From: Setoptus koraiensis
Lineage: Eukaryota; Arthropoda
DNA: 64,000 nucleotides
Direction: 5' to 3'
NCBI GenBank assembly: GCA_048013815.1
Contig: CM106586.1
Location: 9,176,001 to 9,240,000, forward strand
The position numbers and the translations under genes are program-made. Within the stretch, counting starts at the first letter, position 1. Each line of letters starts with the position of its first letter. Shown one piece after another: positions 32,201-43,400 of the stretch. Under the pieces are notes generated by a model. The model saw only the letters and a list, made by a program, of their open reading frames with translations. It searched no databases and was not told where the DNA came from.

Positions 32201-32483
32201 TAACTGGCTGTGATGGTGATTGATTAATTAACTTTGATGGTGATTGATTAACTGGCTTTGACGGTGATTGATCGATTAGCTCTGATAGTGATTGATTGAG
32301 ATATTGATGACTGTTGTTGTTGTTGTTGTTGTGATTGTTGCGTGCGTTTGATTGCGTCATTGTCATTGTTGACACTTGTTGTTTATTTGGTTGATGATGC
32401 AACCCGCTGATGCTGTGGTGCTGATCTAAAATGGCGGGCTGTTTGCGTTTGCGGCGGCACTTGCCACTGCTATCGGTCGTCAT
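26286..32483 (-). CDS. Large low-complexity type II membrane protein
   Basis: A single uninterrupted 2065-codon frame; the first ATG is at 32483. Residues 1 to about 150 are polar with Asn/His/Gln runs and 10-residue repeats (SPSKPVNQ, SPSKLINQ, SPSQPVNQ), followed by one hydrophobic segment (FIVTIALMGGSLLLSAISFI, about 153-173), which suggests a signal anchor with the rest outside the cell or in the lumen. Beyond it come a His-rich patch (HCHHHHHHLKYVPKPVVVHH), long Gln/Ala/Met/Pro/Gly-rich stretches, a threefold MPADGPQNLM repeat encoded near 27355-27440, poly-Ala helices, and a mucin-like Thr-rich region near the C-terminus. No enzyme domain is recognisable. Composition is reminiscent of cuticle or mucin-like proteins but that is a guess. 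The coding DNA is much more GC-rich than its surroundings. Confidence 0.7.
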   Translation of the reverse strand: MTTDSSGKCRRKRKQPAILDQHHSISGLHHQPNKQQVSTMTMTQSNARNNHNNNNNNSHQYLNQSLSELIDQSPSKPVNQSPSKLINQSPSQPVNQMNTNHHHHQMNTDNCALLASEHPSSTRHNNCKLTEHKMTTTRHQYCTKSKRPQLNSIFIVTIALMGGSLLLSAISFISEDPNQQSRAGHHNDNRQDGNLVASLLARMTGARHKRAGMILFAEAGKSDKSKGSKTTVIAIDGGGGGSHGHPQPMPIPWPVVHCHHHHHHLKYVPKPVVVHHWVKKYKPHNYEGHFSSGDHSRRYEDTVAAPSNLLMSSPAPPLLPVSLPVTLARYRATISPTFMNEYQQPTGLPTSDTLTGSERQTAAAAAAAAEADTSASNSFNDKITKLLADGGADSVSDQLKSIDGGDSLSASDLSQLYNSRYSVGDSTGDQRLPRTLVVKPLSQLLGQQQDDSRQQQQQQQQNGADIEVSSSMRANSLNQSNQMKMMMRHTHNSTQLMQVPSDFAPTSGHHYPPGNKSSNNNNGNNKQQKPIPTLLPTLDMLETHEAQEASKWPHTISQPSQLYAYRPVASSGRHASRVAPAPDWAQHSAESSVVGPPFSSWNGHNAAISQFNGPPSGQQQQQFIDQQLMSAMSMEPIGAESQAIASMTALAGQAARQMVLKSLKEAAATTNTSAPAGPSSNSSSPLFRNLRFRLLKSSSRRHNHDHLSKYLSPMRLFALVSRNAALRRKGASGAADHALALQPAHYAGMYGPGMYAAAGYNKYPARWARPVAGYAPTGASTSADYLQGAASSPAIVTASAPHHQHRQTRSGPNEGGPFSGEPAMMDTVMMPQSAVMLSPSALTTSLISNAVGDIQQGEKFMAAAAMLLNQQPFGLSSRTANTRKMDKRLKSKQQQQQQQQQQSNANKQNRGQSTTGEPVTQDAGDTKNHVIDTDQLSSSSDGSAKQFTLDVNTGELKPLDSSEAQQYQFNQDADAAAAGATQDSGAGQDADAGQSIEGPANFTQSLADQLGAGAEPMFGQHQSMFAAGPMMAPTMESYQQFYANQHHMMPQAADMAAQSMSGSPQHPASIMHSMMAQMAAAAAASQQQVAASSNFSGYVNFNPNTDASVYGPDMGMGSIPSQFAFAGHYPAGAGPFNSVASTEPAMMLANYASPPGQQQQQLEFPMSPQQWSEAAYSALNRPQRPHGQYFQEPQQGDGKPDKRPHQYGPGISWASSEPTVSHSSMSPDSSQPNGQQNKAPWLMLGQQSQQQHTVAQRPVVAYPLGYSHNPVLADSVQGGTGHKQQQLNWQPSVKVMSPPYGVATYQRPSMASLAQQQHMQMASASPAKQTIPIGGFASAAAQGQQAAVGAPFIGSSGVGPISGPINWDDDGLNALANMNTLRGVHSGLSASVNGPDANNVTAMVRLSRQLRDQMRSLQSRLPSMPNIPSIPNAPQIPNIPFPPPPSMMQMAGMMLPFALARANRNNRDRNPSSSSSGGGAGSGSGANRLFGGLRRRPTGNKGTESAPSGSRLRNVLRSMVPGGHAARPLAGVASSRPSAPKSPARAVLSAAATSAAASAASSVASSAASALTGAIVAGTEKKLKPKMDFGPGASAMDLSRMIQDQALRSSKFFEAINFGSDDEPHRVRLAPVSGPSRRLNSKWNQQFHHGNYHQQQPYRATKQQQARYAQAAAAASFAAQNPTMPADGPQNLMMPADGPQNLMMPADSQSSGHELVRTWSSPEGAAPPSDNMQMSADDQYRQQQVSNSAHLYTDYSNMAPVVEPSRENERLTVAHNRTDASGGDKQQASKRAQNGAIYDNDKRYPSPDQHRARQPEIHQSYQGDASKEQRPVAKNANGAPDKLLMESAYTLVSRDSNNNRMSTTTTDDKQADNQQMRGMRSMAGRRSTGSDGGFVPMRDKSNDIINNDSEHQQQRPHEYRSSSTTTSTTTTIPTTTTTTTDTTVTTVAPPSTLSDFFTNDATTTTKATTIVTEQSQIDNLWEPSEMNPERPTTPVATTTTTTASMQTNRNDTTTSKPVDQQQDTTASTTGERVEPKQEFIKAINLVRGVAYPWPPPNKTATSAQH
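27356..27440 (-). repeat. Coding 30-base tandem repeat
   Basis: Two near-perfect and one partial copy of a 30-base unit beginning TCCGCTGGCATCATCAAG on the plus strand, encoding MPADGPQNLM on the minus strand. Confidence 0.8.
32204..32290 (-). repeat. Coding tandem repeat (about 30 bases)
   Basis: Three to four imperfect copies of a unit containing GATGGTGATTGATTAACTGG, encoding the SPSKPVNQ-type octamer-decamer repeats in the cytosolic N-terminus of the 2065-residue protein. Confidence 0.7.
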
Positions 32484-35400
32484 GGTGACACACTCTGACA
32501 ACTTCACAATGTGAAGGGTGCCGAGAAAACCTTTGCACCAATCGTTTGATGTAATGACCCGGCGGGGATTTTATTGAGCACTCAGGTGAAATTGTTGCGC
32601 AATTGTTGCTAGAATTTTGTTTGATTGTTTTCGCCAGTGATTGAGTTCATCAGCTGTTAGATTCAGGTTGACACTTTGATTGATGATGCACCTTGTCGAT
32701 GGTGCACGTTGTCGATGCTGGACTTTGTCGATGATGCTACTTGTTGTCGACTTTAATTGGCTCGGCGTCGCGCTGACCAATGGCTCGCGATGGCTCGCGA
32801 TTGAATTAATTAACTGACTCGTTGTCTTGTTGCTCGCTTTGCACACTGTGTCCGACTGATTATTGTTATTACGTTGGTCCGACAGACTGTGATAAATGGT
32901 TGTGCCAGCTCGCAAATGTCTCCGTTGGCCGCTCAATTGTCAGAGACGAATAAAATGAGACGAAAAGAAAATCGGGCGACTTGTTGCAGCGTCTAAGTTG
33001 CTGTCGACTAACTGTCGATTCACTAATTGTTGCTTATTGCCTCCCATCTCGGCCGAGCCGCTGCAAATGAGACACTGTTAATGACATTCATTTTATCTCG
33101 GCCAAACAATTATTAGCCTCGCAACTTATCCGTCCATTATTATCTACATATGGCATGCGTGTGTCTCTGGCTGGCAATGGCGCAATTACAATTATTGTAT
33201 TACGTTATTAGCAGAGGGTGGCAAACAAAGTGACTCCGTTGTGTGTGTTGTGCAACTAGGTCAGTCTCATCTATTTTTAAGACTGTGCCATCGATGTATT
33301 ATTAGCGTCGGTGTTATCAGTACATGACACCGCTGAAACTGCTGCGACAATATGCGACAATATTGACCCTCATTCGCGCCGCTAAACGTCTCAGTGTTTT
33401 TCTAAACGCACCGTCTCAGCAACTGTCTCAGCGCTGTCAGATTGGCCAGCTGATTGTCAACTGTGTGTGTGTTGTGTCTTAACTAACTATTGTCATAATT
33501 TGATGGCATCGGTTGCATCAGCAGTGGCCAGCAGTTAAGCGTCAGGTGAGCGGGGCGGGGGGGCGGCGGCGAGTGTTAACTGTGCAAATTGTTGTGTTTG
33601 TAACTGTGTTGTTGTTTACGATACCAATTTGCAACTTGCTGCAATGGGCACAATCGGCACTGGCTGTCAGTGGCTGTCATTGGGCTGTCACCTGGCTGTC
33701 ATTTGGCCGCTCGAGTTGCGCCTGCTCGAGTTGCGCCCCCAAATACAACTGATGGCGCCAGCAACTGATGAATAGGCTGATTGGTGACTTATGCTGTGAC
33801 TAGATTAATTATATACACTGTATATACACTATTACACACTGTTATATAACATGCTGCTGCTGCTACTACGACTGCACTCCCATCTGACAGGCGCAGCATC
33901 TTGCGAGATAACTAACTAACTATTGTAACAACTAACTGTTTGCGGCGCCGTCGCGCCTCTCAAAACTTTTTCTCCTCGCTGGCGCCGATGCACCGTCGCA
34001 CCGTTGCACCGTTGCACCGACTGCACCGTTGCGCGGCAAGGTGGCGTTGTGACCCATTTGCGTCTTGTTTGTTTGTTGTCGCTGCCGTTGCTGCTGCCGT
34101 TGTCGTTGTTGTCGCTGGTGTCGTTGTTGTCGCTGTTGTCGTTGTTGTCGCTGTTGTCGTTGTTGCCGCTGTTGTCGCTGTTGGTGTCGCTGGCGCTGTC
34201 GCAGCCGATCAATTAAATACAATATCGCCAGCAGGTAATAACAATGCCGAAGGAGACACCCACACAAGCGTGTCTGGCGAACAAAACAAGCAAAAGTGAC
34301 TAGCCGCTGTGTGTCGCTACAAAAAGCTGCTGCATTACGCAACTGTCACAACAGGTAAATCCCTGTAAATCCAGAGATGGGGCTGTCGGTGCATTATTAT
34401 GTGTATAGGCCAGCGATATATGGATATGACATGATATCGGGAATAAACGATGCTCTTGCTTCTTTTGCAGCAGCAGCTTCACTCATCCGTGCACTGGCCG
34501 CCGTTGCGCACCACACCAACCATGGCCAACAATGGCCGCCAACTTGCCACCGTCTACTTGCCGGCTAACAAACATACTTAATTATCGATTACCTGGCGCA
34601 TAATATCTGGCGCTGCCAGACTGGCCCGATGCAATACGGCAAGGCACGGCACCGTTCATTACCTGGCGCGGGGCTCTCGCTACAGATACGCAACATAGAT
34701 AGGTAAGATGGATACGTAATATAGATGCGTAATGAGCCATATCGGGCCGACCGCCCGACTGGCCGGCCCGCCAGCGCACCATCGAAGTCAGCAGACTGAA
34801 GCTAAAAACTGAAACCTGAACCGTATGGCATGCAGTTTGGGTTGTATAGTGACTGGCTTGTTAACAAACGAACGCTGCCATTCGGCTGAAATATCGGACA
34901 CACGGGGCCGACGGCGCAACTCTTGAGCGGACTCTCGCCGATGCCACAACGGTCACAATGGCCGCAGCGGCTGCAGTGTCCGCACTGTTTTCCAATGGAC
35001 GACTCAGCAACGACAGCAACGACAACAGCGACAGCGACAACAGTGACTGTAACGACAACAGCAACTGTAACGACAACAACAACAAGTGAAATGGCGATCT
35101 GTTTGACATGGTCATTCTTGCGGCGATTGAAAGTTGCAATCACAATGCAAATTCGCTGCCATTTGCTGTGTGTCCAGTCGGGGTGACTGGCCTGCCGCTG
35201 GCCCGTCAGCTTACAACTTGTAAGCTACAAGACAGGTGACAGGTGAGCGCGACATCATTTGCATATTGCCGTGACATATCGAGATTTGTGACGGGGCGCC
35301 TAATGATGGTGCCGGCGCACTTGTTGGCGCTGTCGCAAATGATTCCAAATGATTGCGTCGGGCAAAAAGAGCCGTTCGCTTGCGAAAGAGACTCCTTTTT

Positions 35401-36304
35401 TTGGTTTGTTCACTTTCTTTCGAAGGTCACTTTCGGCTTTCGCACTTGTGCGCCTCATGCCTTTTCCAGTCGGCGGCCAGTCGATACTGCTCTGCCGAGC
35501 TGGCCGGCAGATTGGCCAGACTCCGAGGGGGCAGTTGCAACGTAAACCGATCCAGAGTCTGGACTCCAGACTAACGAGTGAGTCGGGCCGGCACGCAGAG
35601 ACGAGCCAAGCTGAGAATGACGATATCCAACGCTCGGCAATGTGGCGCAGGGGGCGCTCACACACTGTTGGAACACGAATTATCTAGGCACTATTACGTA
35701 ACAGAATGACGGTATTGTTGCAAACAAGCGACAGTGCAACAATTGTCGCATAGTTGCATTTGCATTCTCGCAATTGGCACTCACCGTTGAACAATGACAA
35801 ACAAAAGCGCATACAACAAAACAGTTTTGAGAAGCTCACTGGCACTGGCACTGGCGCTGGCACAACGCAAACAACCGGCAACAGGTGAATTTGGGCGCCA
35901 GCGGCAGCAATCACGACAGCAATTGGCACAATTGGCCCGCCAGCCAGACACAGCGCATCGGCTGGCAGCCGATTGGTCGCAAAACAACAGGCCGGACATG
36001 ACGAAATTGCCGCAATATGCCGGCGTGCAGTTGCGAGATGTGTTTGTTTCGAAGTATATTTGTCTCGAAGTTTGTTTGTCTCGAAGTTTGTTTGTCGCAA
36101 TTAGACGCCCGAAAACAACCGAAAGAACAAGCGCAGAATCAACTGCAGAAACAACCGCCAAAACAACCGCAGAAACGACCGCAGAAACAAAGGAACGGCA
36201 GCGACGCAAGATGTGGAGAGGCGATTTATGGATATATTATAATACATTAATACACACAGACATCCGATGGGACAGCCGGCAAATCGCGGCCGATCGCAAG
36301 CGGC
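32484..36304. other. Intergenic region with low-complexity tracts
   Basis: Probably carries the promoter and leader of the 2065-residue protein gene (minus) and the 3' region of OCA2. A 121-codon minus-strand frame at 32571-32936 might be an upstream ORF in the leader, but nothing supports its being a gene. Simple-sequence blocks lie at 34075-34200 and 35005-35090. No other gene was recognised. Confidence 0.4.
34075..34200. repeat. GTTGTCGCT-type microsatellite-like tract
   Basis: About 125 bases built of GTTGTCGCTGTTGTCGTT and close variants (3-base-based, 9- to 12-base periodicity). It is open in several frames on both strands (Asn/Asp/Ser, Gln/Arg or Val/Ala-only translations), which explains the spurious frames here. 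Confidence 0.8.
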
Positions 36305-39300
36305 TCACAAGTCGCCGCCAATGACAAACTGAAAAACAACAACGAGATACACATTGGCCAGCGCCAGCGATATCAGCGTGACCGGAGTGGCGAATTTCAG
36401 GAAGTACCCAAAGCCGATGGGGTAGCCGAAGCGCTCGGACGCGGCCGCCGTCACCAAATTGGCCGACGCTCCTATGAGCGTGCCGTTTCCGCCCAAGCAA
36501 GCGCCAAATATCAGCGCGAATATCATTGCGGTGAACGGGAGCGCGGCTTCCAGCGGTTCCGGTGGGCCAAACATGCCGGCGTGCGACGCTTGCATTGTGT
36601 GCAATGTCGATGCGAGGGGCGACTGCTGAGACGCCAGCTCCAACTGGCGCCGCTCGTTTATAATGGAGCTCAGTATCTTGACCATCATGGTGGTGAAGGG
36701 CACGTTGTCGATGAGGCCCGAGGCGATTCCCGACGCCCACAGCACGATCGTTATGGCGCCCAGCGAGCGCACGGTGCCGCCCGGTAACAGGTTGATGGCG
36801 AAAATTATCCTTTGGCCGATGTAGGCGATGAGGCCCAGCTCAGACACTATTTCCATCACTATGAACAGCGCGGCGAAGAACAGCAACGTCGACCACTCGA
36901 TTTTGCCCAGAATGGCGTCGAAGTAATTCTCGTCGGCGTGCTCCTCGCCGGCGGGCGACTGGCGCTTGTCAGCGGCCGGTTTGGCGGGACCCGACGACGA
37001 CATGAACGCCAGCAGCCCGAAGCCGCCGAACAGACTTATCCAGGCCAAGCTGTTCAGGTGAGACCAGGGAAACGATTCCAAAAAGAACAGCACTATTGTG
37101 ACCAGCAGCACCGCCAACGGAACTATCAGCACGTTCATGTTGTCGATGGCGTATTTGTCCTCCAGCTCGTTGACGGTCTTCTCGAATATGGCCCTCATGT
37201 TCAGATAATTCCTCACCCTCTTCTGGTTGTCGGCGGGCCCCATTTGGCCCTGCTCATTGTCCTGCTGCTGCTGTTGCTGCTTGCCTGCTGCTGCTGCTGC
37301 CTGGTGGTCACTTTGTGCACCAGTGGGCAGATAAAAGTTGGTATCCTGGCCAATGGCAACGTGACGGCAATCGATGGGATCCTCGTAATACAGCCGCTTG
37401 TTTAGGCACGTTCTCAGCTGCTTTATCTGGTTGTCGATGTGATCGCGAACTGTGGCGTGTTCCTTGGTGAGGCCCGCCAAATGGCCCTTCATCTTTGTCC
37501 AAACGTCGATCTCGTGCTCGATTTCTGTTCGTGTTCAGAGGGCGATAAAAACGCGACGGTAAATACGCGACGGTAAATACGCGACGATAAATATGCGACG
37601 AGGGTCAAACGATTAGCAAATATTCGGCAAATGATCATTGAAAAACGAGCCGTGGCGCGGCGCGCGAGGATGGGCCCCGACCGCAAACAAGCGGCCGGTG
37701 CAGATATAAAAGATGCAGATATAAAAGATGCAGATATGATAGGTGCAGATATGATAGGTGCAGATATGATAGGTGCAGATATGATAGGTGCAGATATGAT
37801 AGGTGCAGATATGATAGGTGCAGATATGATAGATGCAGCAAATCGCAGCGGATATTCCAGCGATGCGCCGATGATTTCGTCGGGCTTCGATGATTTCGTG
37901 GGGCATCGATTCGTTTCGCTAGTCGGTATGTTGTTTACCTTGGTGGCTCATTTGTTCTTCTGCTTCTAAACATTCAGAGGGCGCCATTGTTGCACGACAA
38001 GGGGACAGTTAGACAGATATCAGACAGATTGATTGGCCGGTTTAAAACGTGGACAGAGCGATTGAAAAGACATTTGCTCGGCCGACACTCAATTGATTGA
38101 TGGCAACATCGCGACAGGTAACACTACTCACCCACAACGGCCGCCGGCTTATTGTGCCGGAAACTGTCCATGTTGCTGTATTTGAACCGGATGTAGATGA
38201 ATTCGACCACCATTATGATGACCACTGCCGGTAGGCACACTTTCACGAAGCTCAGAAAATTGACGCCCTGCACAAGTTGCGCCCGCGCAAATGGGGTGCG
38301 CGCGCCGAGTGTAATATTTTCGGGTATTTTTGGATATTTTCGGATGTTTTCGGATATTTTCGGATATTTTCAGATATTTTCGGATATTGTCAGTCACGTT
38401 GTCAGGGGTGTTTTTAGAGAGGGGTGTTTTCGAGGGATTTTTGGTGAGAGAGGCCCCAGGCGGGGCATTTGTAGCGTACGCACCTGCTGTTGCATCGTTG
38501 GCTCGGATATGACTATTATGTTTGGCGGGTCGCCGACCGGCGTGGCCAGACCGCCAATGTTGCTCACAACGACCATTATCATCAATATGAGGCGCGGATC
38601 GAGCTGCTGCAGATCGCTGAGACGGATGACGATGGGCGCCATGAACAGCATCGTGGACACGTTGTCGATGAAGGCCGACAGTACGGCAGTTGTGACGTAC
38701 ATAGTGGCCAACAGCAACCAGAAGCGGCCCCTCGATTTCTTGTAGCACCAAATGGCCAGATAATTGAAAATGCCCGTTTCGCTCAGCACGGCCACCATTA
38801 TCATCATGCCAAACAACAGGCCGATGGTCTCAATGTTGACCCACGCCACCACATGCTCCAGCTCGGGCACCTGTTGCGCAACGTCCGGTGGGTGGGTGCA
38901 AGCCGGATATTTATATTATAATTAGTATACAATTGTGATGGAGTGTTTGGCGAGATCCGGCCCGACTCTCCTGTGTCGAAACTGGCTCGCGAGTGCCTCG
39001 CGGTACAAGAGGGCATAACTAGGGTCTATCTGGGGCACAACTAGGGTGTGACAGGGGTGTATTTAGGGCGCTATAAGGCTTACCTGTCGGAGGCACGAGT
39101 ACAGGGTGATGGCCACCAGGGCGCCCATTACTGCGGCCAGCGTCCGGTGACACAGCTCGAATATTATCAGCGTGTTCATGAAGACGACCACGGCCCCTGA
39201 CCAGGCCACCTCGTTGGCGTCGGGAAAATGTTTGTTGGCGAAGGTGGTGAGCGCAAAGCAGGCCATCACGAGCAGCCCAAAGAGGGCGCCCTTGAGATGA

Positions 39301-40556
39301 TATCGTTGACAAAATTGAGACAAATTCAGCCCCATGCTGGCTCGATAAATACGACCGTTTGGGCAAATTTGGTTGTTGTTGTTGGCGTTTAAATATTGTA
39401 AATCTACGACTGAGTCACCTAGGCGACTTATTTTAGATATGGATCCGTAGCTGGGCGGCCCGCGGCGTGTGGCAGGCGATTTGTTGTTGTTGTTGGTGGT
39501 GGCTTGCTGTTGTTGGTCGAGTTGCGATTCGTAGTTCCATCTCATGTCGCTAGAAGATATCAAATGAAACTCGTTGGACAATGTCATGCTCGAAAACAGT
39601 GTCTCCCTAGCGAAACTGTCACCACGCCGCGCTTTGTCATCCACTAATAATTGTAAGTTTCGTTGTTTATTTCCACCAAAATCCAGTGGCTCAGCTGCTA
39701 CCTTGGCTTGCATTTCCACTGGCGGCTTTGCACTGTCGTCGGCATTGGTGTCGCCAGCCAGCTGATTGGAGCTGCTAATTAATGTTTATTAATTGTCAGT
39801 GTCAGCGATTTGGCAATGTTTATTACATCGTAATGAATATTTTATTGTTCAATGACTCTGTTAATCTACTCTATTCTATTCTAATCTAGCGCACTCTAAT
39901 GTCCTGCACCCAAGTTAGGGCAAGAGTTACGTCAGAGGCCCTTACCTGATATTGCTCAATACCTGAGCTGTTGTCTCGTGACAAGCGACGCCATTTGCTG
40001 ACGTAGGGGCGCCAGGTTCGTTGACAGTTTGGGCGCATGTCACTAAGCTATTGAGTCGCTGCAACGTCCTCTCAATAACTGTTTCCGTTGTTGTCCCATA
40101 GGTGGACATGGCCGACGACGAACTGGACGATTGTATAAATAATTTGCACGCCGTGCCCTGCCTATTCGACTGTCCCGCTTGCGAATAATTGGGGCCAACC
40201 GGGTGATTGGGGCCGGCCGAGTGATCGGGGCCAGCCGAGTGATCGGGGCCTGCTGTGGCCGATAACTGGAGCCTCGGATCGGATGGAACTGCATCGACAG
40301 CTGACGAGGCCAATCCAATCGAGGGGCTTCGGTCTGCACTCGTTTCAGGCGGAGGCTCGCAGCTAGATTTAATTTGTTTATCGGCGCCAAGCTTGGCTGG
40401 CACATTCGCGGATAAATTGGGGCTGGCTGCTTGTTCTTGTTTGTGCTGTTTGCTTGAATTGGCCACTTGCTGTGCATTGGTGGTGACTCTCGATGTGTTT
40501 GTGGGCCCTCTGTGCCTCTGATTGGCGTGTGTTTGTTTGCGTTTCGTCGGACCCAT
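36305..40556 (-). CDS. OCA2: P protein / OCA2-family (hoepel-like) transporter
   Basis: Five exons: 40556-39946, 39771-39084, 38870-38484, 38267-38132 and 37524-36305, all with GT-AG introns and consistent phases (2, 0, 0, 1), giving 1013 residues. The family is the ion-transporter superfamily that includes human OCA2 (838 residues), a melanosomal anion channel/transporter, and Drosophila hoepel1/2. Diagnostic stretches are SNIGGLATPVGDPPNI (end of exon 3), EIEHEIDVWTK at the exon 4/5 join (human ELKHEIHVW), IEWSTLLFFAALFIVME, SGLIDNVPFTTMM and FGACLGGNGTLIGASAN. The first 300 or so residues are a polar, Asn/Gln-rich, poorly conserved extension. Exon 5 has a poly-Ala/poly-Gln insert (AAAAAGKQQQQQQ) in the loop between the two halves. 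The start is the first ATG in the exon-1 frame. Confidence 0.9.
37695..37840. repeat. 15-base minisatellite in OCA2 intron 4
   Basis: About nine head-to-tail copies of GATGCAGATATAAAA or GGTGCAGATATGATA, almost perfect in the middle. Because the unit is a multiple of three it stays open in both directions (DMIGA or YLHLS repeats), but it lies within the 607-base intron between exons 4 and 5. Confidence 0.9.
38315..38400. repeat. Short tandem repeat in OCA2 intron 3
   Basis: Six to seven copies of TTTTCGGATA, spaced 9-12 bases apart, in the 216-base intron between exons 3 and 4. Confidence 0.8.
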
Positions 40557-42220
40557 CGTTTGGTTTAGTTAGAAAGATTCAGTTTAAATATAATAATATT
40601 TCAAAATTTTCAAAGTGGCCCGAATGAACGAGCTAATGTCTGATATTGGCTATCATGCAAAGTTTATAGCTACCGTCGGACACTAGCGGCGGTCTGATCA
40701 GTGACCAATTGACCAACAAGTGATGATTGCCAACGAGAATGTCGTATAGAGGTGTCAATCGCACCTATTCATGGATTTGTTGTACGGACCGCCCTAGTTC
40801 AGTCAATATTTATAAATAAATTTGTGCATTCGCCAACAATTGTCCATCTGGTTGTGCAAGACATATTTTTATATCCCTGATGATGTTATGGATATTGTGT
40901 ATGTTTGTGACATCAAACGCAAATTATAACACAAAACAAGACAATTGTATCAGTGTCAGATCGTGCGCCATGAAGCGCTATTAGAGCCATCTTGCGTCTT
41001 GGCGACATCGGAGCTTGACAAGTCCAATAAATGAACTGCAATCAATCAAAAAATCAAGATGTAAACGCAAAATCACGTCAATTGTCGACTGCAGCGCGTG
41101 AAAAGATGCCGATGCGTCTGGATGAAGTTCGAGGAAAAACCGTTCGAGGTCGCTTTTGTGTATGCTGTGTGAGCGAGATGCAATGAGCTGTCGAAAAACA
41201 AATGAATACAAAAAAGAAAAAAAAAATAACAAACGTAACATTTATTGAAACACTTCAGGCCTTATAATGCATTTTTGGGCTGGCGAGAGCGCCCCTCGCT
41301 CTTCTTTCTTGAACTACGCTCGGCTCCAGTCATACAGACGCTATTTGATAGCGGCTATTGTGTGTTTTTGTCGACACACTCGAGCTTATCGTGTGATCTG
41401 ATTTTGTGCAAAACACGGCTTATCTTGTACTTAATCAGATAAATCTTGATTTATCTCTTGTTTATCTCACAAGTGAGATAAATTATCCGGCCGACGACTG
41501 GTTGCCGTGCGTTTATTTATGTTGGCATAATAATAGTATTCCTGCATGATGATGCCATGATGTAATGTGATGCATTAAAAGCAATATGAATAGTATAATG
41601 ATGAATAAAATGAGGCATTTAGACTGTAAATTTTAGAGTGGTCATAACGTATTATGGCGAGTATGAATATGCGTGCATATCCGTGTCGACTCGTCTTGAC
41701 TCATGCAGGAATAGAGCCGAAAGTTATTAAAAGTTGACCGGTCATCATAATGCGCGATCACACGCCGTCGAGCCGGACAATGGTAGCTCGTCGAGTGGCT
41801 CGCCAACGAATTGCTGCCAACAATTATCGGGCAACAAATGACGATGCAACTGCGATGGCGATGTCATTCACAGCATGCGAACGCAAACAAAGGAAACCGT
41901 CGTAATCAATTGGCACGAATGCACCAGAAGCAGAATAGAATGGCGTTTTTGTCGTAATGGGGCTCGTATAATATCAGCGTGGTCATTATTTTGATACCAG
42001 GCTGATATATTATTTTGATTGCGCTTGTTGTATTAGTGGCGATTGCGTCATAATAATGATAATGACATGAGCACATCCGCTGCGCTGAGCTGAGCACGAT
42101 GGCATCGATGGCTCGCCGTGGCCGGCTCAATCAATTCGGCTGGCATCATTTGGTTTGAATTGCTGTTGCATTGTGATTCACAATTTGTGAAGAATGGCGA
42201 TATTATCGTCATGGCAACTG

Positions 42221-42255
42221 GCCACTCGGCATGCACAATGGGCATGCCGAGTGGC
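42221..42255. repeat. Perfect inverted repeat (14-base arms)
   Basis: GCCACTCGGCATGC, a 7-base loop, GCATGCCGAGTGGC. Confidence 0.9.
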
Positions 42256-43020
42256 AAGTGGCAAGCGCAAGTCGGATCAACGATTAAACAGGTGAATATT
42301 GTGCGACTGCGAGGATAAATGCTCGCAATGAATATCACTGAATGCAAGGGCATGAGCGAGATCTGAGTCACTCAGACTGAGTGAGTCGCATCGGCGAATA
42401 TCGCAAAAATCGGAGACTCGTTTCGGGATTACAATACACACGTATGTATGCATAATACTCAGGCTGCGGATATTATAGACGGATATTGCGGACGGATGTT
42501 GCTGACAGATGCTGCTGACGGATGTCGCAGACGCGCAGTGCGCACGGATATCGCCAGAGATAGGGCAGACGAAGGCAGAGCAACTAGGAACAGGAACAAT
42601 TCAATTGGTCGCTTGCGTCATCGTCGTTGCATGAATTATAATATAAATTGTTTATTTCTTACTTAGACCCAAATTGTGCGTTGTTGTCGTGAACAATAAT
42701 TGACTGATACACATATCATATATCGTAAATCGTATATGATATATGATATATGTAACATGTTGTATCTATATCATTTGTTGCGTCATACAAACAGTTGTCA
42801 ATGACAGGCGTGATATACATAAGTGTGCTCAGTGAGATAAGCCAATGCGAGAATAAGTGCAGTGAAATATGCGCCAGTGGTCACGAGATTGACTGGTCAG
42901 GTTGACTGGCCGTCGTTTGACAAGCGTTTCACTGGTCAGTGAGTGGCGGTGGATGGACGACAATCGACAACAAAGCAACAGGTCGCTGCTCGCAATTGTG
43001 TCGTGGTGGCATTCAATTTG

Positions 43021-43045
43021 TTTATCTCTCTCTCTCTCTCTCTCG
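43021..43045. repeat. TC dinucleotide microsatellite
   Basis: About twelve consecutive TC units. Confidence 0.95.
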
Positions 43046-43299
43046 ACTGCACAACAAGTGGATGTCGCCGGAACGTAAACACTGACCGTTTGTGAGGCCA
43101 GTCGCTTTGTTGCGACTCACAAGTTGTGACTCAAAACTTGTGAGCGATTGTGTCAGACGTGACGGCAGACATCGGCGCTGTCGGCCGGCAACTAGAGCAG
43201 TGACGGCCAGTGATTAGCTCGGCTGACATTTAACCTTAGTGCTGCTGCGACATGATATCCGGCCAATGCGTCAATTGATTACATGATGCAGCACAAGCA

Positions 43300-43400
43300 A
43301 CAAACAAACAACAGCGACAACGGCAACAAACAGCAACAACAACAACAGCAACAAACAGCAACAACGACGACAACAAACAAACAAACAAACGGGCAAACAA
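43300..43400. repeat. CAA-rich tract
   Basis: Runs of AACAACAACAG and AAACAAACAAAC; its mirror-type partner rich in GTT occurs at 43620-43715, so the two could pair as a long imperfect hairpin. Confidence 0.7.

Noticed and set aside
32571-32936. 121-codon minus-strand frame just upstream of the 2065-residue protein gene
   Set aside because: Probably leader sequence or an upstream ORF; no domain, and it is not in frame with the downstream gene.
33916-34342. Overlapping open frames on both strands with Asn/Asp, Gln/Arg or Val/Ala repeats
   Set aside because: They are translations of one GTTGTCGCT simple repeat; several frames are open at once and none has a domain or flanking non-repeat coding signal.
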